Source of the DNA: Cetobacterium sp. 8H
GTDB taxonomy: Bacteria > Fusobacteriota > Fusobacteriia > Fusobacteriales > Fusobacteriaceae
Assembly: GCF_014250675.1 (NCBI RefSeq)
Contig: NZ_JACHTG010000003.1
Coordinates: 186,001-250,000 of the forward strand
Direction: 5' to 3'
DNA length: 64,000 nt
Shown piece after piece: positions 34,748 to 43,949 of the stretch. Both the position numbers and the translations under genes were made by a program. How positions within the stretch are numbered: position 1 is the first letter of the stretch; each line of letters begins with the position of its first letter. Under the pieces are notes generated by a model. It made no database searches. It had not been told where the DNA came from and saw only the letters and a program-made list of their open reading frames with translations.

Positions 34748-36184
34748 ATGAAGAATCATATACTCATAATTTTTTTATCCCTGAACCTTATTAGTTGTAT
34801 GGGAATTCCTAAATTAAAAGAGGAACCTACAAAAAGTTTAGTTCAAACTATCGCACCACAAAATAGTAAAATTGTTTTTCAATCAGATCAATGGTGGTTA
34901 AACAGTAAGGATGAGAAGTTAAACGCTCTTATCACAGAAGTTCTTTCTAAGAACAGTAAAATACAAGTTGCAAGACTAAATCTAGAAAAAGCTATGTCTA
35001 CTCTTGAATCTACTAGGTCAGCTAATCTTTCGCCTATAAATCTTACTGGAAACCTTACTAGAAGTCACATGACAGGAACACATGTAAGCACGGATCTTGA
35101 TCTTGATGATGATGATTTTCAAAGTAATGGAACAGCTTACATAGGTTCATTAAGTATCCAAGCTCAATACACATTAGATCTTTGGGATAAATTTGAATCT
35201 TTAACAAAGCAAGCTGAGTATTCAAAGTTAGCTAATGAACTACAAGAAAAGTGGACAATTTTAAATATTTCTACTTTAGTTACTAATCTTTATGGGAAAT
35301 ATATATTTATTTCTAAAGAAATTGATATTTTAGAAGAAAAACTAATAATTTCAAAAGAGATTGAATCACTACAAAATACTCTTTATTCAACAGGTCTTAG
35401 TGACAAAAATGCTCTTTTAAATGCCAAAAACAATGTACAATCTACAAAACAAACTCTTTCAAATTTAGAAAATAGTAAGTTTGCTTTAAAGAATAGCTTT
35501 TTTTCACTAATTGGCGATGTAAAATCACCTATTATCGAAAAAGTTTTAAATGAAGTTGAATCTAATAAAACTAATTTCAACTATTTTTTTAGTACTCCTG
35601 AATATATAAATTCAGACATTATTATTAATAGACCTGATATTCAATACTTCTTAGCTATAATTAACTCTCAAAAAGAGAAAATTACCTCTATGAAAGCTGA
35701 TTTTTATCCACAATTTGCTATAAGTGGAAAATATGAGTATCAATCTATTGATATCTTAAATTTAATAAATGGAAGTACTAATCTTTGGGGAATAGGTCCT
35801 AGTATCTATCTTCCACTTTTTAATAGAAATGTCCTTGAGCAAAATTATAAAATAGCTGGTACAGATTTAAATATTTTTATTGAAAATTATAATAATAATT
35901 TAGTCGAAGCTTACTTAGAAGCGAACAACAACTTAAATAGTTTAAAAGTATCACAAACAAATAATCAGATGGAAAAAACAAAATTTTCTAATTCAGAGGA
36001 AATTTTCAATGATAATTTAACACTTTATAATGTTGGAAGTATTTCTAAATATAATTATTTAGTTTTTAAAAATCAATATCTAAACGATAAATTAAACTTT
36101 ATTGAAAGTAATTACAATCTATATAAAAACCAAGTTAGTATGATAAGTGCACTTGGCGGTTACTATAAAGAAGAGGTGAAATAA
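34748..36184 (+). CDS. TolC/NodT-type outer-membrane efflux lipoprotein
   Basis: Outer-membrane channel of a tripartite pump, 478 residues. Residues 1-17 end in a lipobox (LNLISC). Two outer-membrane efflux protein repeats follow, with long helices (AMSTLESTRSANLSPINLTG) and the family's NRPDIQ at about residue 293 and YPQFAISGKYEY beta strand. First gene of a three-gene operon: its stop TAA touches the ATG of the next gene with no gap. Presence of this gene shows a double-membrane envelope. GAGGAGGG precedes the ATG. Confidence 0.92.
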   Translation: MKNHILIIFLSLNLISCMGIPKLKEEPTKSLVQTIAPQNSKIVFQSDQWWLNSKDEKLNALITEVLSKNSKIQVARLNLEKAMSTLESTRSANLSPINLTGNLTRSHMTGTHVSTDLDLDDDDFQSNGTAYIGSLSIQAQYTLDLWDKFESLTKQAEYSKLANELQEKWTILNISTLVTNLYGKYIFISKEIDILEEKLIISKEIESLQNTLYSTGLSDKNALLNAKNNVQSTKQTLSNLENSKFALKNSFFSLIGDVKSPIIEKVLNEVESNKTNFNYFFSTPEYINSDIIINRPDIQYFLAIINSQKEKITSMKADFYPQFAISGKYEYQSIDILNLINGSTNLWGIGPSIYLPLFNRNVLEQNYKIAGTDLNIFIENYNNNLVEAYLEANNNLNSLKVSQTNNQMEKTKFSNSEEIFNDNLTLYNVGSISKYNYLVFKNQYLNDKLNFIESNYNLYKNQVSMISALGGYYKEEVK

Positions 36185-37324
36185 ATGGAAAATACTACCA
36201 ACTCCACAATAGATAAACAAAAAGAAGTTAAAAGAAAAATGACACTATTCATTTTAGGAATTTTTATTATCGCAATTCTTTACATCATATATTACATTAT
36301 TTTTGTAAAAAATTATGAAGAAACTGAAAATGCATATATTCACGGAAATCAGACAACTATTACTTCTCAAGTCAATGGAGTTATCAATGAAATTAATGTT
36401 GAAGATACTCAAGCTATAAAAGAAGGGGCAGTTGTGATCAAACTCGATTCTATCGATTACGAAATTGCTTTAAAAAATGCTCAAGCTCATCTTGGGGATT
36501 CTATAAGAAAATATTACTCACTACAAAATAATGTTAAAGTAAATCAAGAAAATTTAAAAGTTGCTCAAGCTAATTTCAAATTAGCTGAAACAACTTTTAG
36601 AAGAGAAACCATATCTAATAAGGCTGGTATAACTAGTGCCGATAAATTTGATAATGTAAACTTTAATTACCAACAAAGTAAAATTAATTTAGATCAAAGC
36701 AGAATTAATTTAGATAATAGTATCGCCCAAGCTAAAAGTGTTGATATGCTATCTCACCCTCTTGTTGCAAATGCTATCGAAAATCTAAAAACGGCTTTTT
36801 ATAATTTAGAAAAAACAAAAATTGCTTCTCCTATTTCTGGTATAATTGCTCAAAAACAAGTTTTCCTTGGACAACAAGTTAGAGCAGGTGAAACTTTATT
36901 TACAGTAACTGACTTAAATAATACTTGGGTTAATGCTAATTTTAAAGAGACTCAGCTAGGTGATATTAAGCCTGGAAATCCTGTTGAAATAACTAGTGAT
37001 TTAAATGGTAAAACTTATAGTGGTGTTGTTTCTGGAATTGCTGCTGGTTCTGGTAGTGCATTTGCTCTTATTCCAACACAAAATGCAACTGGAAACTGGA
37101 TTAAAATTGTTCAAAGAGTTCCAGTACGTATAGATATCTTTAAAGAAAGTTTAGAGAAAAATGGTATCCTTCCCATAGGAACAAGTTTATATGTTAAAGT
37201 TAACACAACTAAAACAATCGATATTCCTAATGAATTCACAGGGAAAACATCTTCTCTTTATCAAATAAATTCAAAAAAATTGGATGAATTAATAGAACAA
37301 ACAATAAGAGACAATAGTCTATAA
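36185..37324 (+). CDS. emrA: EmrA/HlyD-type membrane fusion protein
   Basis: Periplasmic adaptor, 379 residues, anchored by one N-terminal helix (about 17-43). The biotinyl-lipoyl halves are around TENAYIHGNQTTITSQVNG (52-70) and KIASPISGIIAQKQVFLGQ (about 214-232), separated by coiled coils; a beta-barrel segment TDLNNTWVNANFKETQLG follows. This is the EmrA layout. Starts directly at the stop of the TolC-type gene, so made together with it; EmrB follows after 13 bases. Confidence 0.92.
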   Translation: MENTTNSTIDKQKEVKRKMTLFILGIFIIAILYIIYYIIFVKNYEETENAYIHGNQTTITSQVNGVINEINVEDTQAIKEGAVVIKLDSIDYEIALKNAQAHLGDSIRKYYSLQNNVKVNQENLKVAQANFKLAETTFRRETISNKAGITSADKFDNVNFNYQQSKINLDQSRINLDNSIAQAKSVDMLSHPLVANAIENLKTAFYNLEKTKIASPISGIIAQKQVFLGQQVRAGETLFTVTDLNNTWVNANFKETQLGDIKPGNPVEITSDLNGKTYSGVVSGIAAGSGSAFALIPTQNATGNWIKIVQRVPVRIDIFKESLEKNGILPIGTSLYVKVNTTKTIDIPNEFTGKTSSLYQINSKKLDELIEQTIRDNSL

Positions 37325-37337
37325 AGGAGGGGTTAAC

Positions 37338-38828
37338 ATGAACTCATCAATTATTCTAGCTACTCTCGCACTCGCTATTGGATCTTTTATGAATGTTCTT
37401 GATATGACTATTGTAAATGTTTCTTTGAGTCATATCGCTGGTGATTTTGCTGTTGCTCCTGATCAAGGAACTTGGGTTATAACTTCTTATGCCGTTGCAG
37501 AAGCTATTTTTCTTCCTCTGATTGGTTGGTTAACTAAGCGATTAGGTATTATAAAACAATATATTGGTGCCACTCTTTTATTTACTTTAGCTAGTATGCT
37601 TTGTGGAGTTAGTCCAACGTACGAGTTTCTTCTAACAATGAGAATCCTCCAAGGAGTTGTTGGAGCTAGTATGATCCCTCTTTCTCAAACTCTTATGCTA
37701 CAGTTATATCCTAAAGAAAAAAAAGGTATTGCTCTTGGTATCTGGTCAATGACAATTGTTATTGCGCCTGTTGTTGGTCCTGTTCTAGGAGGATGGGTTA
37801 CTGATACTGCATCTTGGAGATGGTGTTTTTACCTTAATCTTCCATTTGGAATAATTTCAAGTTTAATTGTTTATTCTATTTTTAAGAAAGATATTTCAAA
37901 AGAAAAAAGTATAAAAGAACCCATTGATATTGTTGGATTTATATTTTTGGCTATTGGTGTGGGTTCTTTACAATTAATGTTAGACAAAGGAAATGATTTA
38001 GATTGGTTTTCTAGCAACACTATTATTGGTTTAGGAATAAGTGCTTTTATTTTCCTAGTACTTCTGGTCATATGGGAATGGCACCATGAAAGTCCAGTCG
38101 TAAATGTACGATTATTTTTAAATAGGAATTTTTTTGTTGGTTCTTTTGCTTTAATGTTTTCAGTATTAGCTTATTTTAGTGGAGTTGTTGCCATTCCTTT
38201 ATGGCTACAAAATTATATGGGATATACAGCTTTCATAAGTGGAAAATCTACTTCAACTCTTGGTATTGCTATTATGATGGTAGCACCTATTCTCGGGAAG
38301 AAAATAGACAAACTTGATTCTAGAAAAGTAGCTGCTCTTGGATTTTTTACGCTTGGAATTTCTACTTTTTTAACCTCTAATTACTCTCCACAAATTACCC
38401 CACAGTATGTGGCTATGACTAGATTTTTTAATGGATTTGGAGTAGGAATATTCTTTATATCTTTAAACACACTAACTCTTTCTAATATTAGTGATGAAAA
38501 TCTAGCTAGTGCTTCTGGAATCTATAACTTTATGAGAAATATAGGAAGTAGCCTTGGTACATCGCTTGTTATTCCTGCATGGAATCACGCTATGGCTTTT
38601 CATCATACTATGATGGCATCTACCATAACTACTGCTAATCCCAATATAAGCTCTTCTCTTGCGGATTCTCCTAAATATCTAGCTATGATCAATCAACAGG
38701 TAATTCTTCAATCATCTATTATGGGAATTAATGATGTTTTAATTGGAGGTGGAATAATTTCTCTTTTACTTATTCCATTTTTATTTTTAGCTAAATCAAC
38801 AAAGCCAATTCCAGGCGAAATTTTATAA
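37338..38828 (+). CDS. emrB: EmrB/QacA-type MFS multidrug transporter (DHA2)
   Basis: Proton-driven inner-membrane exporter with fourteen helices and 496 residues. Motifs: LDMTIVNVSLSHIAGDF (22-38, DHA2 motif D1), LIGWLTKRLGIIKQY (motif A), WSMTIVIAPVVGPVLGGWVT (motif C, antiporter). Together with EmrA and the TolC-type protein it should expel hydrophobic toxins across both membranes. AAGGAGGGG precedes the ATG. Its stop lies directly before a sigma-54 promoter for the next gene and a hairpin that can end this operon. Confidence 0.94.
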   Translation: MNSSIILATLALAIGSFMNVLDMTIVNVSLSHIAGDFAVAPDQGTWVITSYAVAEAIFLPLIGWLTKRLGIIKQYIGATLLFTLASMLCGVSPTYEFLLTMRILQGVVGASMIPLSQTLMLQLYPKEKKGIALGIWSMTIVIAPVVGPVLGGWVTDTASWRWCFYLNLPFGIISSLIVYSIFKKDISKEKSIKEPIDIVGFIFLAIGVGSLQLMLDKGNDLDWFSSNTIIGLGISAFIFLVLLVIWEWHHESPVVNVRLFLNRNFFVGSFALMFSVLAYFSGVVAIPLWLQNYMGYTAFISGKSTSTLGIAIMMVAPILGKKIDKLDSRKVAALGFFTLGISTFLTSNYSPQITPQYVAMTRFFNGFGVGIFFISLNTLTLSNISDENLASASGIYNFMRNIGSSLGTSLVIPAWNHAMAFHHTMMASTITTANPNISSSLADSPKYLAMINQQVILQSSIMGINDVLIGGGIISLLLIPFLFLAKSTKPIPGEIL

Positions 38829-38829
38829 T

Positions 38830-38846
38830 TTGGAACAAAAATTGCT
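38830..38846 (+). promoter_or_regulatory. Sigma-54 (-24/-12) promoter for hydantoinase gene
   Basis: TTGGAACAAAAATTGCT matches the TTGGCACG-N4-TTGCT pattern with GG and GC exactly 10 bases apart. Transcription would begin near 38857, 34 bases before the ATG at 38891. It is nearly identical to the element in front of ygeX (TTGGAATGATAATTGCT). Confidence 0.75.
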
Positions 38847-38874
38847 TGTTATTACATAGTAACAAGCAATTTTT
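38837..38874 (+). terminator. Terminator of the efflux operon, overlapping the sigma-54 promoter
   Basis: Perfect 15-bp stem AAAAATTGCTTGTTA / TAACAAGCAATTTTT with an 8-base loop. The 5' arm contains the -12 element of the sigma-54 promoter. Confidence 0.8.
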
Positions 38875-38890
38875 ATTTTGGAGGGATTTC

Positions 38891-40237
38891 ATGAATATAT
38901 TATTAAAAAATGGATTTTTATTAACTGAAAATGGTTTAGAAAAATTAGATATACAAATATCTAATTCTAAAATAAAAGAGGTTTCTAAAAATATTTCAAT
39001 TTCAAAAGAGTTTGATAAAATTTTTGATTTTACAAATAAGTTCATTATTCCAGGAGGAATAGATGTTCATACTCACTTAAATATTGATGTCGGTATTAAA
39101 TCTGCAGATGATTTTGTATCTGGAGGTCTTGCAGCTATTTTTGGAGGCACAACAACAATTATAGATCATCCTGGATTTGGTCCTGATAGATGTTCTCTAG
39201 ATTTTCAAATAAATCTTTATAAAAACTATGCCAAATCTTGCCCTATTGATTACTCTTTTCATGGGGTTATTCAACATATTCCATCCGACATTAGAGAGCA
39301 AATGTTAAAACTAAAATCAGATGGTATTACTAGCTTTAAATTATATCTGACTTACACATATTTAATGAACGATTTAGATATTTTAAAAGTCTTTGAAATT
39401 GCTCAAGATCTTGATTTAACTATAGCTGTACATGCAGAAAACCACGGTATTATTGAATTCTTAAAAAATAAATTTAAAAATGAAAAAAAACTTTCTGCAA
39501 TCTATCACGCTAAATCAAGACCCGATTATTCTGAGGCTGAAGCTGTGCAAAGACTTCTTCTTTTAGCTAAAACTGCAAATTTTAACAGATTATATTTTGT
39601 GCACATCTCTTGCAAAAAAAGTTTAGATATTTTAAGTAAAGCAAAGAAAGATGGACAACTATTTTTTGTGGAGTCTTGTCCACAATATCTTCTATTAAAT
39701 GAAAATAAATATTTAGAAGAGAATGGTAACGATTATATTTTAAGTCCCCCCCTTAGAAAAGAGGAGGATAATAAGGCTATCTGTCTGGCTCTAAACAGCG
39801 GCCTAATTGATATTATTGCAACTGATCATTGTTCTTTTTCTAAGGAAAACAAAGATAGTGGAAGATCTGATTTTACAAAGTGTCCAAATGGAATTCCAGG
39901 TATAGAAGAGCGAATCCCTTTGATGTTCTCTGAGTTTTTAAAAGGCAACATTACAGCTAAATCTTTTTTAAATAGCTGTTGTTTAAATCCTGCAAAGATT
40001 TTTGGACTTTTTCCTCAAAAAGGAACTTTATCTGTTAATAGTGATGCTGACATAGTTATTCTTTCTTTGGAAAACTTTAACTTTAAAAATCCTAAGTCTC
40101 AAGCTAAATATTCATGCTTTGACTATATTGATTCCTTAGCTAAAGTTCATTCTGTTTTTATTAGAGGAAATATTGTTTTGGATGAATATAAATTGGTAGA
40201 AAATGCTTACACAGGGGTTTTTCTTCCTAGAAAATAA
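38891..40237 (+). CDS. hyuA: Dihydropyrimidinase/D-hydantoinase family amidohydrolase (HyuA-like)
   Basis: Zinc-dependent cyclic amide hydrolase, 448 residues, cytoplasmic. The metal-binding motif DVHTHLN is near residue 58, the carboxylated Lys is in SFKLYLTYTY near 147, further His in VHAEN and FVHISC, and the metal Asp in ATDHCSF. It resembles the hydantoinases next to ygeXY and ssnA in enterobacteria. It should open a ring formed in purine breakdown, although the substrate is inferred. The start is set by GGAGGG at 38880. It converges on the purine operon and is preceded by its own sigma-54 promoter. Confidence 0.88.
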   Translation: MNILLKNGFLLTENGLEKLDIQISNSKIKEVSKNISISKEFDKIFDFTNKFIIPGGIDVHTHLNIDVGIKSADDFVSGGLAAIFGGTTTIIDHPGFGPDRCSLDFQINLYKNYAKSCPIDYSFHGVIQHIPSDIREQMLKLKSDGITSFKLYLTYTYLMNDLDILKVFEIAQDLDLTIAVHAENHGIIEFLKNKFKNEKKLSAIYHAKSRPDYSEAEAVQRLLLLAKTANFNRLYFVHISCKKSLDILSKAKKDGQLFFVESCPQYLLLNENKYLEENGNDYILSPPLRKEEDNKAICLALNSGLIDIIATDHCSFSKENKDSGRSDFTKCPNGIPGIEERIPLMFSEFLKGNITAKSFLNSCCLNPAKIFGLFPQKGTLSVNSDADIVILSLENFNFKNPKSQAKYSCFDYIDSLAKVHSVFIRGNIVLDEYKLVENAYTGVFLPRK

Positions 40238-40265
40238 AAGAAAAGGAGATCACTCCTTTTCTTTT
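40236..40265. terminator. Bidirectional intrinsic terminator
   Basis: 13-bp stem AAAAGAAAAGGAG / CTCCTTTTCTTTT, loop ATCA, between the convergent hydantoinase gene and xanthine dehydrogenase gene. Confidence 0.88.
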
Positions 40266-42821
40266 TTAGTTCTTATATGCTGTTTCTTTCAATGGCAAAC
40301 TTGTTCTAAATTTTCCATCATATTTATAATATGCTCCTTGAACCGCTGGTGCTGTTGGAATAACAACAATCTCACCAACTCCTTTAGCTCCATATGCTAA
40401 TTCTTCAGTATTTTTCTCAATAATTATTGATTCTATTTCCGGAACATCTGTTGATCTAAATAATCCTAATGTTCCAAACTTTGATTTTATAACTCCATTC
40501 TCTACCTTCAAGTCCTCTGTAAGGGCATAACCCAATCCCATTACAACTCCGCCTTCTATTTGACCTTCGACATTTTTAGGATTTATAGCTTTACCCACAT
40601 CATGTGCCGCTACAACTTTTTTTATTTTTCCATCCTCTCCTAATATTACAACCTGTGTTGCGTATCCATAAGCTACATGACTTTCAGGATTCTTCTTTTC
40701 AGAATTCATAGGATCTGTTATTCCCGAATACTCCCCTATGAACTCTTCACCTTCCAATTCTTCTAAAGAACTCTCCATCAATCTCTCTTTTAATTTTTTA
40801 GCAGCTACTTTTGTTGCCTCACCTGTAAAAACAGTTTGTCTTGATGCTGTTGTCGTTCCTGAATTAGGTGTTCTTAATGTACTTGGTGTTTCTACAACTA
40901 TATCTTTAGGATTTAAACCTGTAGTCTCACAAACCATTTGCATTGCAATTGTTCCAACCCCTTGACCTATACAAGCTGCACTAGTTCTTAAATGAACTTT
41001 TCCTTTCTCTATAGAAAGTATACATCTTCCTATATCTGGCAATCCTACACCTATTCCAGCATTTTTAAAAGCACATGCTATTCCTACTAATCTATTATTT
41101 TCATAAATATCTTTAACTGCTAACAATGTTTCTTTTAATCCGGTTCCTGCATCAGCTATCTGCCCATTTGGTAATGTCATACCTGGTTCAATAGCATTTC
41201 TATATCTTATATCAAATGGAGATATTCCTACCATTTCAGCTAGTTTATTTAAATTACTCTCTGTTGCAAAAGCTGACTGTGTTACTCCAAAGCCTCTAAA
41301 TGCTCCACCTATTGGATTATTCGTATACACAGAAATCCCTTCTATATCTATATTGTGATAGTTATATGGCCCCGCAGCATGTGTACATGCTCTTTGTAAA
41401 ACTGGTCCTCCTAGTGAAGAATATGCTCCTGTATCTGATATTATTTTAGCTTTCATTCCCAAAAGTATTCCATTTTCATCACAAGCTGTTGTCATCTCTA
41501 TTTTCATAGGATGTCTTTTTGTACTTACAACTAAACTCTCTTGTCTTCCTAAAGTCACTTGAACTGGAACTTTAAATTTCCAAGCTAAAAGAGCTGCATG
41601 ATGTTGAACGGACATGTCTTCTTTTCCTCCAAAACCACCACCAACATATGTACTCTCGACTTCTACTTTTGATAATTCCATTCCTAATAATCTTGCTATC
41701 TCTCTTTGCTCATCATAAATACTCTGTGAACTAGTTATTATTTTTATTCCATCCTCTTTTGGAATTGCGGTAGCACTTTCTGGTTCTAAATATGCATGCT
41801 CAGTATAAGGTGTTGTGTATATATTTGTAACTTTATACTTAGCTGATTCTATGGCCTTTTCTGCATCCCCTCTTTTTAAAACTTGTTTAAATAAAAGATT
41901 TCCTTTTTCATGAATTTTAGGTGCTCCCTCTTCTAATGCTTTCTCTGGATCTGTTATAGGTTCTAAAACCTCGTATTCCACTTTTACTAAACTCTTTGCT
42001 TTCTTCAGAGTTTTTTTATCTTTAGCAGCTATTAAAACTAGTGCATCTCCCATATAACGAGTAATCTCACCCTCGGCTATCAAAGCATCCCAATCGGAAA
42101 TAAATGAAAGATGTCCTATATTTCTATGTCCGGGTATATCTTTAGCTTTTAATATTCCAACAACTCCATCTAACTTCTCTACTTCTGAAATATCAATACT
42201 TTTAATTAATGCTCTAGGATGTTGCGTTCTTACTGCACCACCATAAACCATTCCCGGTATTTTTATATCCTCTGCATACTTTCCTTCGCCTAAAGTCTTA
42301 TCTTTAGCATCTATTCTTAAAGTATTTTCTCCTACAAAGCCCTTACATTCAACTTTAGGAACCTCTATTCCCTCTCTAAAAATTCTAGCAGCCTCTAGAA
42401 TAGCTTTTTCTATCTTAACATATCCTGTACATCTACAAATATTTCCTCTTAAAGCCGCTTTGATTTCCTCTTTTGTTGGATTTAATGTTTTTAGAAATAA
42501 ACCTTTTGCACTCACAACCATTCCTGGGATACAAAATCCACATTGAACGGCACCTTCATCCGAAAAAGTATATGCAAAAACATCTCTTTCATACTCATTT
42601 AATCCTTCAACTGTAAACACATTTTTATCGTTTACTTTTTCTGTTGTCAAAATACATGCTCTAAATGGCTTCCCATCTACAAGGACCATACATGCCCCAC
42701 ACGAACCTTCTCCACAACCATTTTTAACAGCTGTAAAATCCATATCATCTCTTAGAAAATCTAATAAATTTTTATTTTCTGTTGTTTCAATTTTTTGACC
42801 GTTTATGATTATTTTGAACAT
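40266..42821 (-). CDS. xdh: Selenium-dependent xanthine dehydrogenase, fused Fe-S and Mo subunits
   Basis: Molybdenum hydroxylase for purine bases, 851 residues. Residues 1-75 hold the plant-type [2Fe-2S] cluster (Cys36, 41, 44, 56), 80-150 the second [2Fe-2S] domain (Cys94, 97, 129, 131). The molybdopterin domains follow, with GGGFGGKED near 393 and the catalytic Glu817 in GAKGVGE. No FAD domain is present, so electrons leave through another partner. This fused, FAD-free arrangement of about 850 residues is that of the selenium-linked xanthine dehydrogenases; the selenium is a labile ligand, not selenocysteine, so it cannot be seen in sequence. Last gene of the operon, 13 bases after the PreA-like gene. 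Confidence 0.92.
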   Translation of the reverse strand: MFKIIINGQKIETTENKNLLDFLRDDMDFTAVKNGCGEGSCGACMVLVDGKPFRACILTTEKVNDKNVFTVEGLNEYERDVFAYTFSDEGAVQCGFCIPGMVVSAKGLFLKTLNPTKEEIKAALRGNICRCTGYVKIEKAILEAARIFREGIEVPKVECKGFVGENTLRIDAKDKTLGEGKYAEDIKIPGMVYGGAVRTQHPRALIKSIDISEVEKLDGVVGILKAKDIPGHRNIGHLSFISDWDALIAEGEITRYMGDALVLIAAKDKKTLKKAKSLVKVEYEVLEPITDPEKALEEGAPKIHEKGNLLFKQVLKRGDAEKAIESAKYKVTNIYTTPYTEHAYLEPESATAIPKEDGIKIITSSQSIYDEQREIARLLGMELSKVEVESTYVGGGFGGKEDMSVQHHAALLAWKFKVPVQVTLGRQESLVVSTKRHPMKIEMTTACDENGILLGMKAKIISDTGAYSSLGGPVLQRACTHAAGPYNYHNIDIEGISVYTNNPIGGAFRGFGVTQSAFATESNLNKLAEMVGISPFDIRYRNAIEPGMTLPNGQIADAGTGLKETLLAVKDIYENNRLVGIACAFKNAGIGVGLPDIGRCILSIEKGKVHLRTSAACIGQGVGTIAMQMVCETTGLNPKDIVVETPSTLRTPNSGTTTASRQTVFTGEATKVAAKKLKERLMESSLEELEGEEFIGEYSGITDPMNSEKKNPESHVAYGYATQVVILGEDGKIKKVVAAHDVGKAINPKNVEGQIEGGVVMGLGYALTEDLKVENGVIKSKFGTLGLFRSTDVPEIESIIIEKNTEELAYGAKGVGEIVVIPTAPAVQGAYYKYDGKFRTSLPLKETAYKN

Positions 42822-42834
42822 ATATCCCCCTTGA

Positions 42835-43932
42835 CTATCTTGGTATTAAAAGAGCTTGTGTTGGACATTTAGATGTGCATACACCACAACCAAAGCATTT
42901 ATCTACATTTATAGTTGCTTTCTTATTTTCTATTTCTACAGCTTTATAGCCACAAACAACTTTGCATATTCCACAACCTACACACTTATCTAAATATACT
43001 TTTGGAGGAACTGTTATATAGTTATTTTCCTTTATATTTTTCATATATTTGATTGTGATCCCTCTAATTTCATCTAGAGAATTATAACCGTGGCTATCTA
43101 ACCAATCATTTGTCTCTTTAGCTATTCTTCCAAAAGCTTTCGCTCCTTCTATTATTCCTTGCGTACAAACTTGTACCGCTGTAGCCCCTGCCATTGTGTA
43201 TTCAATTACGTCTTCTCCTTTTGTTATTCCTCCTACAGCAAAAATTGGGATTTTAACCGCTTGTGCTAACTCAAAAACTACTCTTAAAGCAATTGGTTTT
43301 ATTGCTGGTCCTGACATCCATCCATATCCACTTTTACTTCCCATATGTGGCTTCCCTGTTTCTAAATCTATAGATAGACATGGTCCTACTGAATTTATTG
43401 CAACAAGTCCATCAGCTCCTGCTGTTTCAAGTGCTCTTGCTACATCTCCCAAATTTTCCACTCCTGGAGATACCTTCATAAATACTGGTTTTTTAGTCAA
43501 CATTTTTGCCATTTTTAAAGTATTTAACATTGGAGTTAAATCTCTTCCTACATAGTGACTTGAAATTTCGTATGCATCTGCAAATTTATCTACCATAGGG
43601 ATAAGTTTTTTTATATCTTCTTTTACATATCCTAATCCTATAATTAAAGGTTCTCCTTTTATTTTGCATTTTTCATACTCTTTTTCTACCCAATGCTCTG
43701 GTGACATTTCAGACCACAACTCAGTATTTAAGAAATGCTTCCCTTTAAAATCGTACATACAAGGTTTTGGGATCTCTGCGGCTTCACTTGATATAGTTTT
43801 AGCTACAACTCCTGCTGCTCCTCCCTCTATTGCTTCCTTAATAGCTTGAGCATCCTTAGAAGGTGGTCCTGCTGCTACTATCACTGGATTTTCATATTCT
43901 AAACCTGCAAAATTTACTTTTATATTAGCCAT
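42835..43932 (-). CDS. PreA-like dihydropyrimidine/dihydroorotate dehydrogenase with 2x[4Fe-4S]
   Basis: TIM-barrel flavin oxidoreductase, 365 residues. The FMN barrel has VKFAGLEYENP-like start (VNFAGLEYENPVIVAAGPPS), the active loop near YEISSHYVG and FAVGGITKGEDVIEYTMAGATAVQV (seen at FAVGGITKGEDV). The C-terminus carries two ferredoxin clusters: Cys317, 320, 323, 327 and Cys346, 349, 352, 356. PreA reduces pyrimidine rings with electrons from a partner flavoprotein PreT. No PreT is nearby, so the partner is unknown; it may take electrons from the adjacent FAD-less xanthine dehydrogenase, which is inference. Sits between the permease and xdh. Confidence 0.88.
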   Translation of the reverse strand: MANIKVNFAGLEYENPVIVAAGPPSKDAQAIKEAIEGGAAGVVAKTISSEAAEIPKPCMYDFKGKHFLNTELWSEMSPEHWVEKEYEKCKIKGEPLIIGLGYVKEDIKKLIPMVDKFADAYEISSHYVGRDLTPMLNTLKMAKMLTKKPVFMKVSPGVENLGDVARALETAGADGLVAINSVGPCLSIDLETGKPHMGSKSGYGWMSGPAIKPIALRVVFELAQAVKIPIFAVGGITKGEDVIEYTMAGATAVQVCTQGIIEGAKAFGRIAKETNDWLDSHGYNSLDEIRGITIKYMKNIKENNYITVPPKVYLDKCVGCGICKVVCGYKAVEIENKKATINVDKCFGCGVCTSKCPTQALLIPR

Positions 43933-43949
43933 TTTTATTCCTCCGTTTT

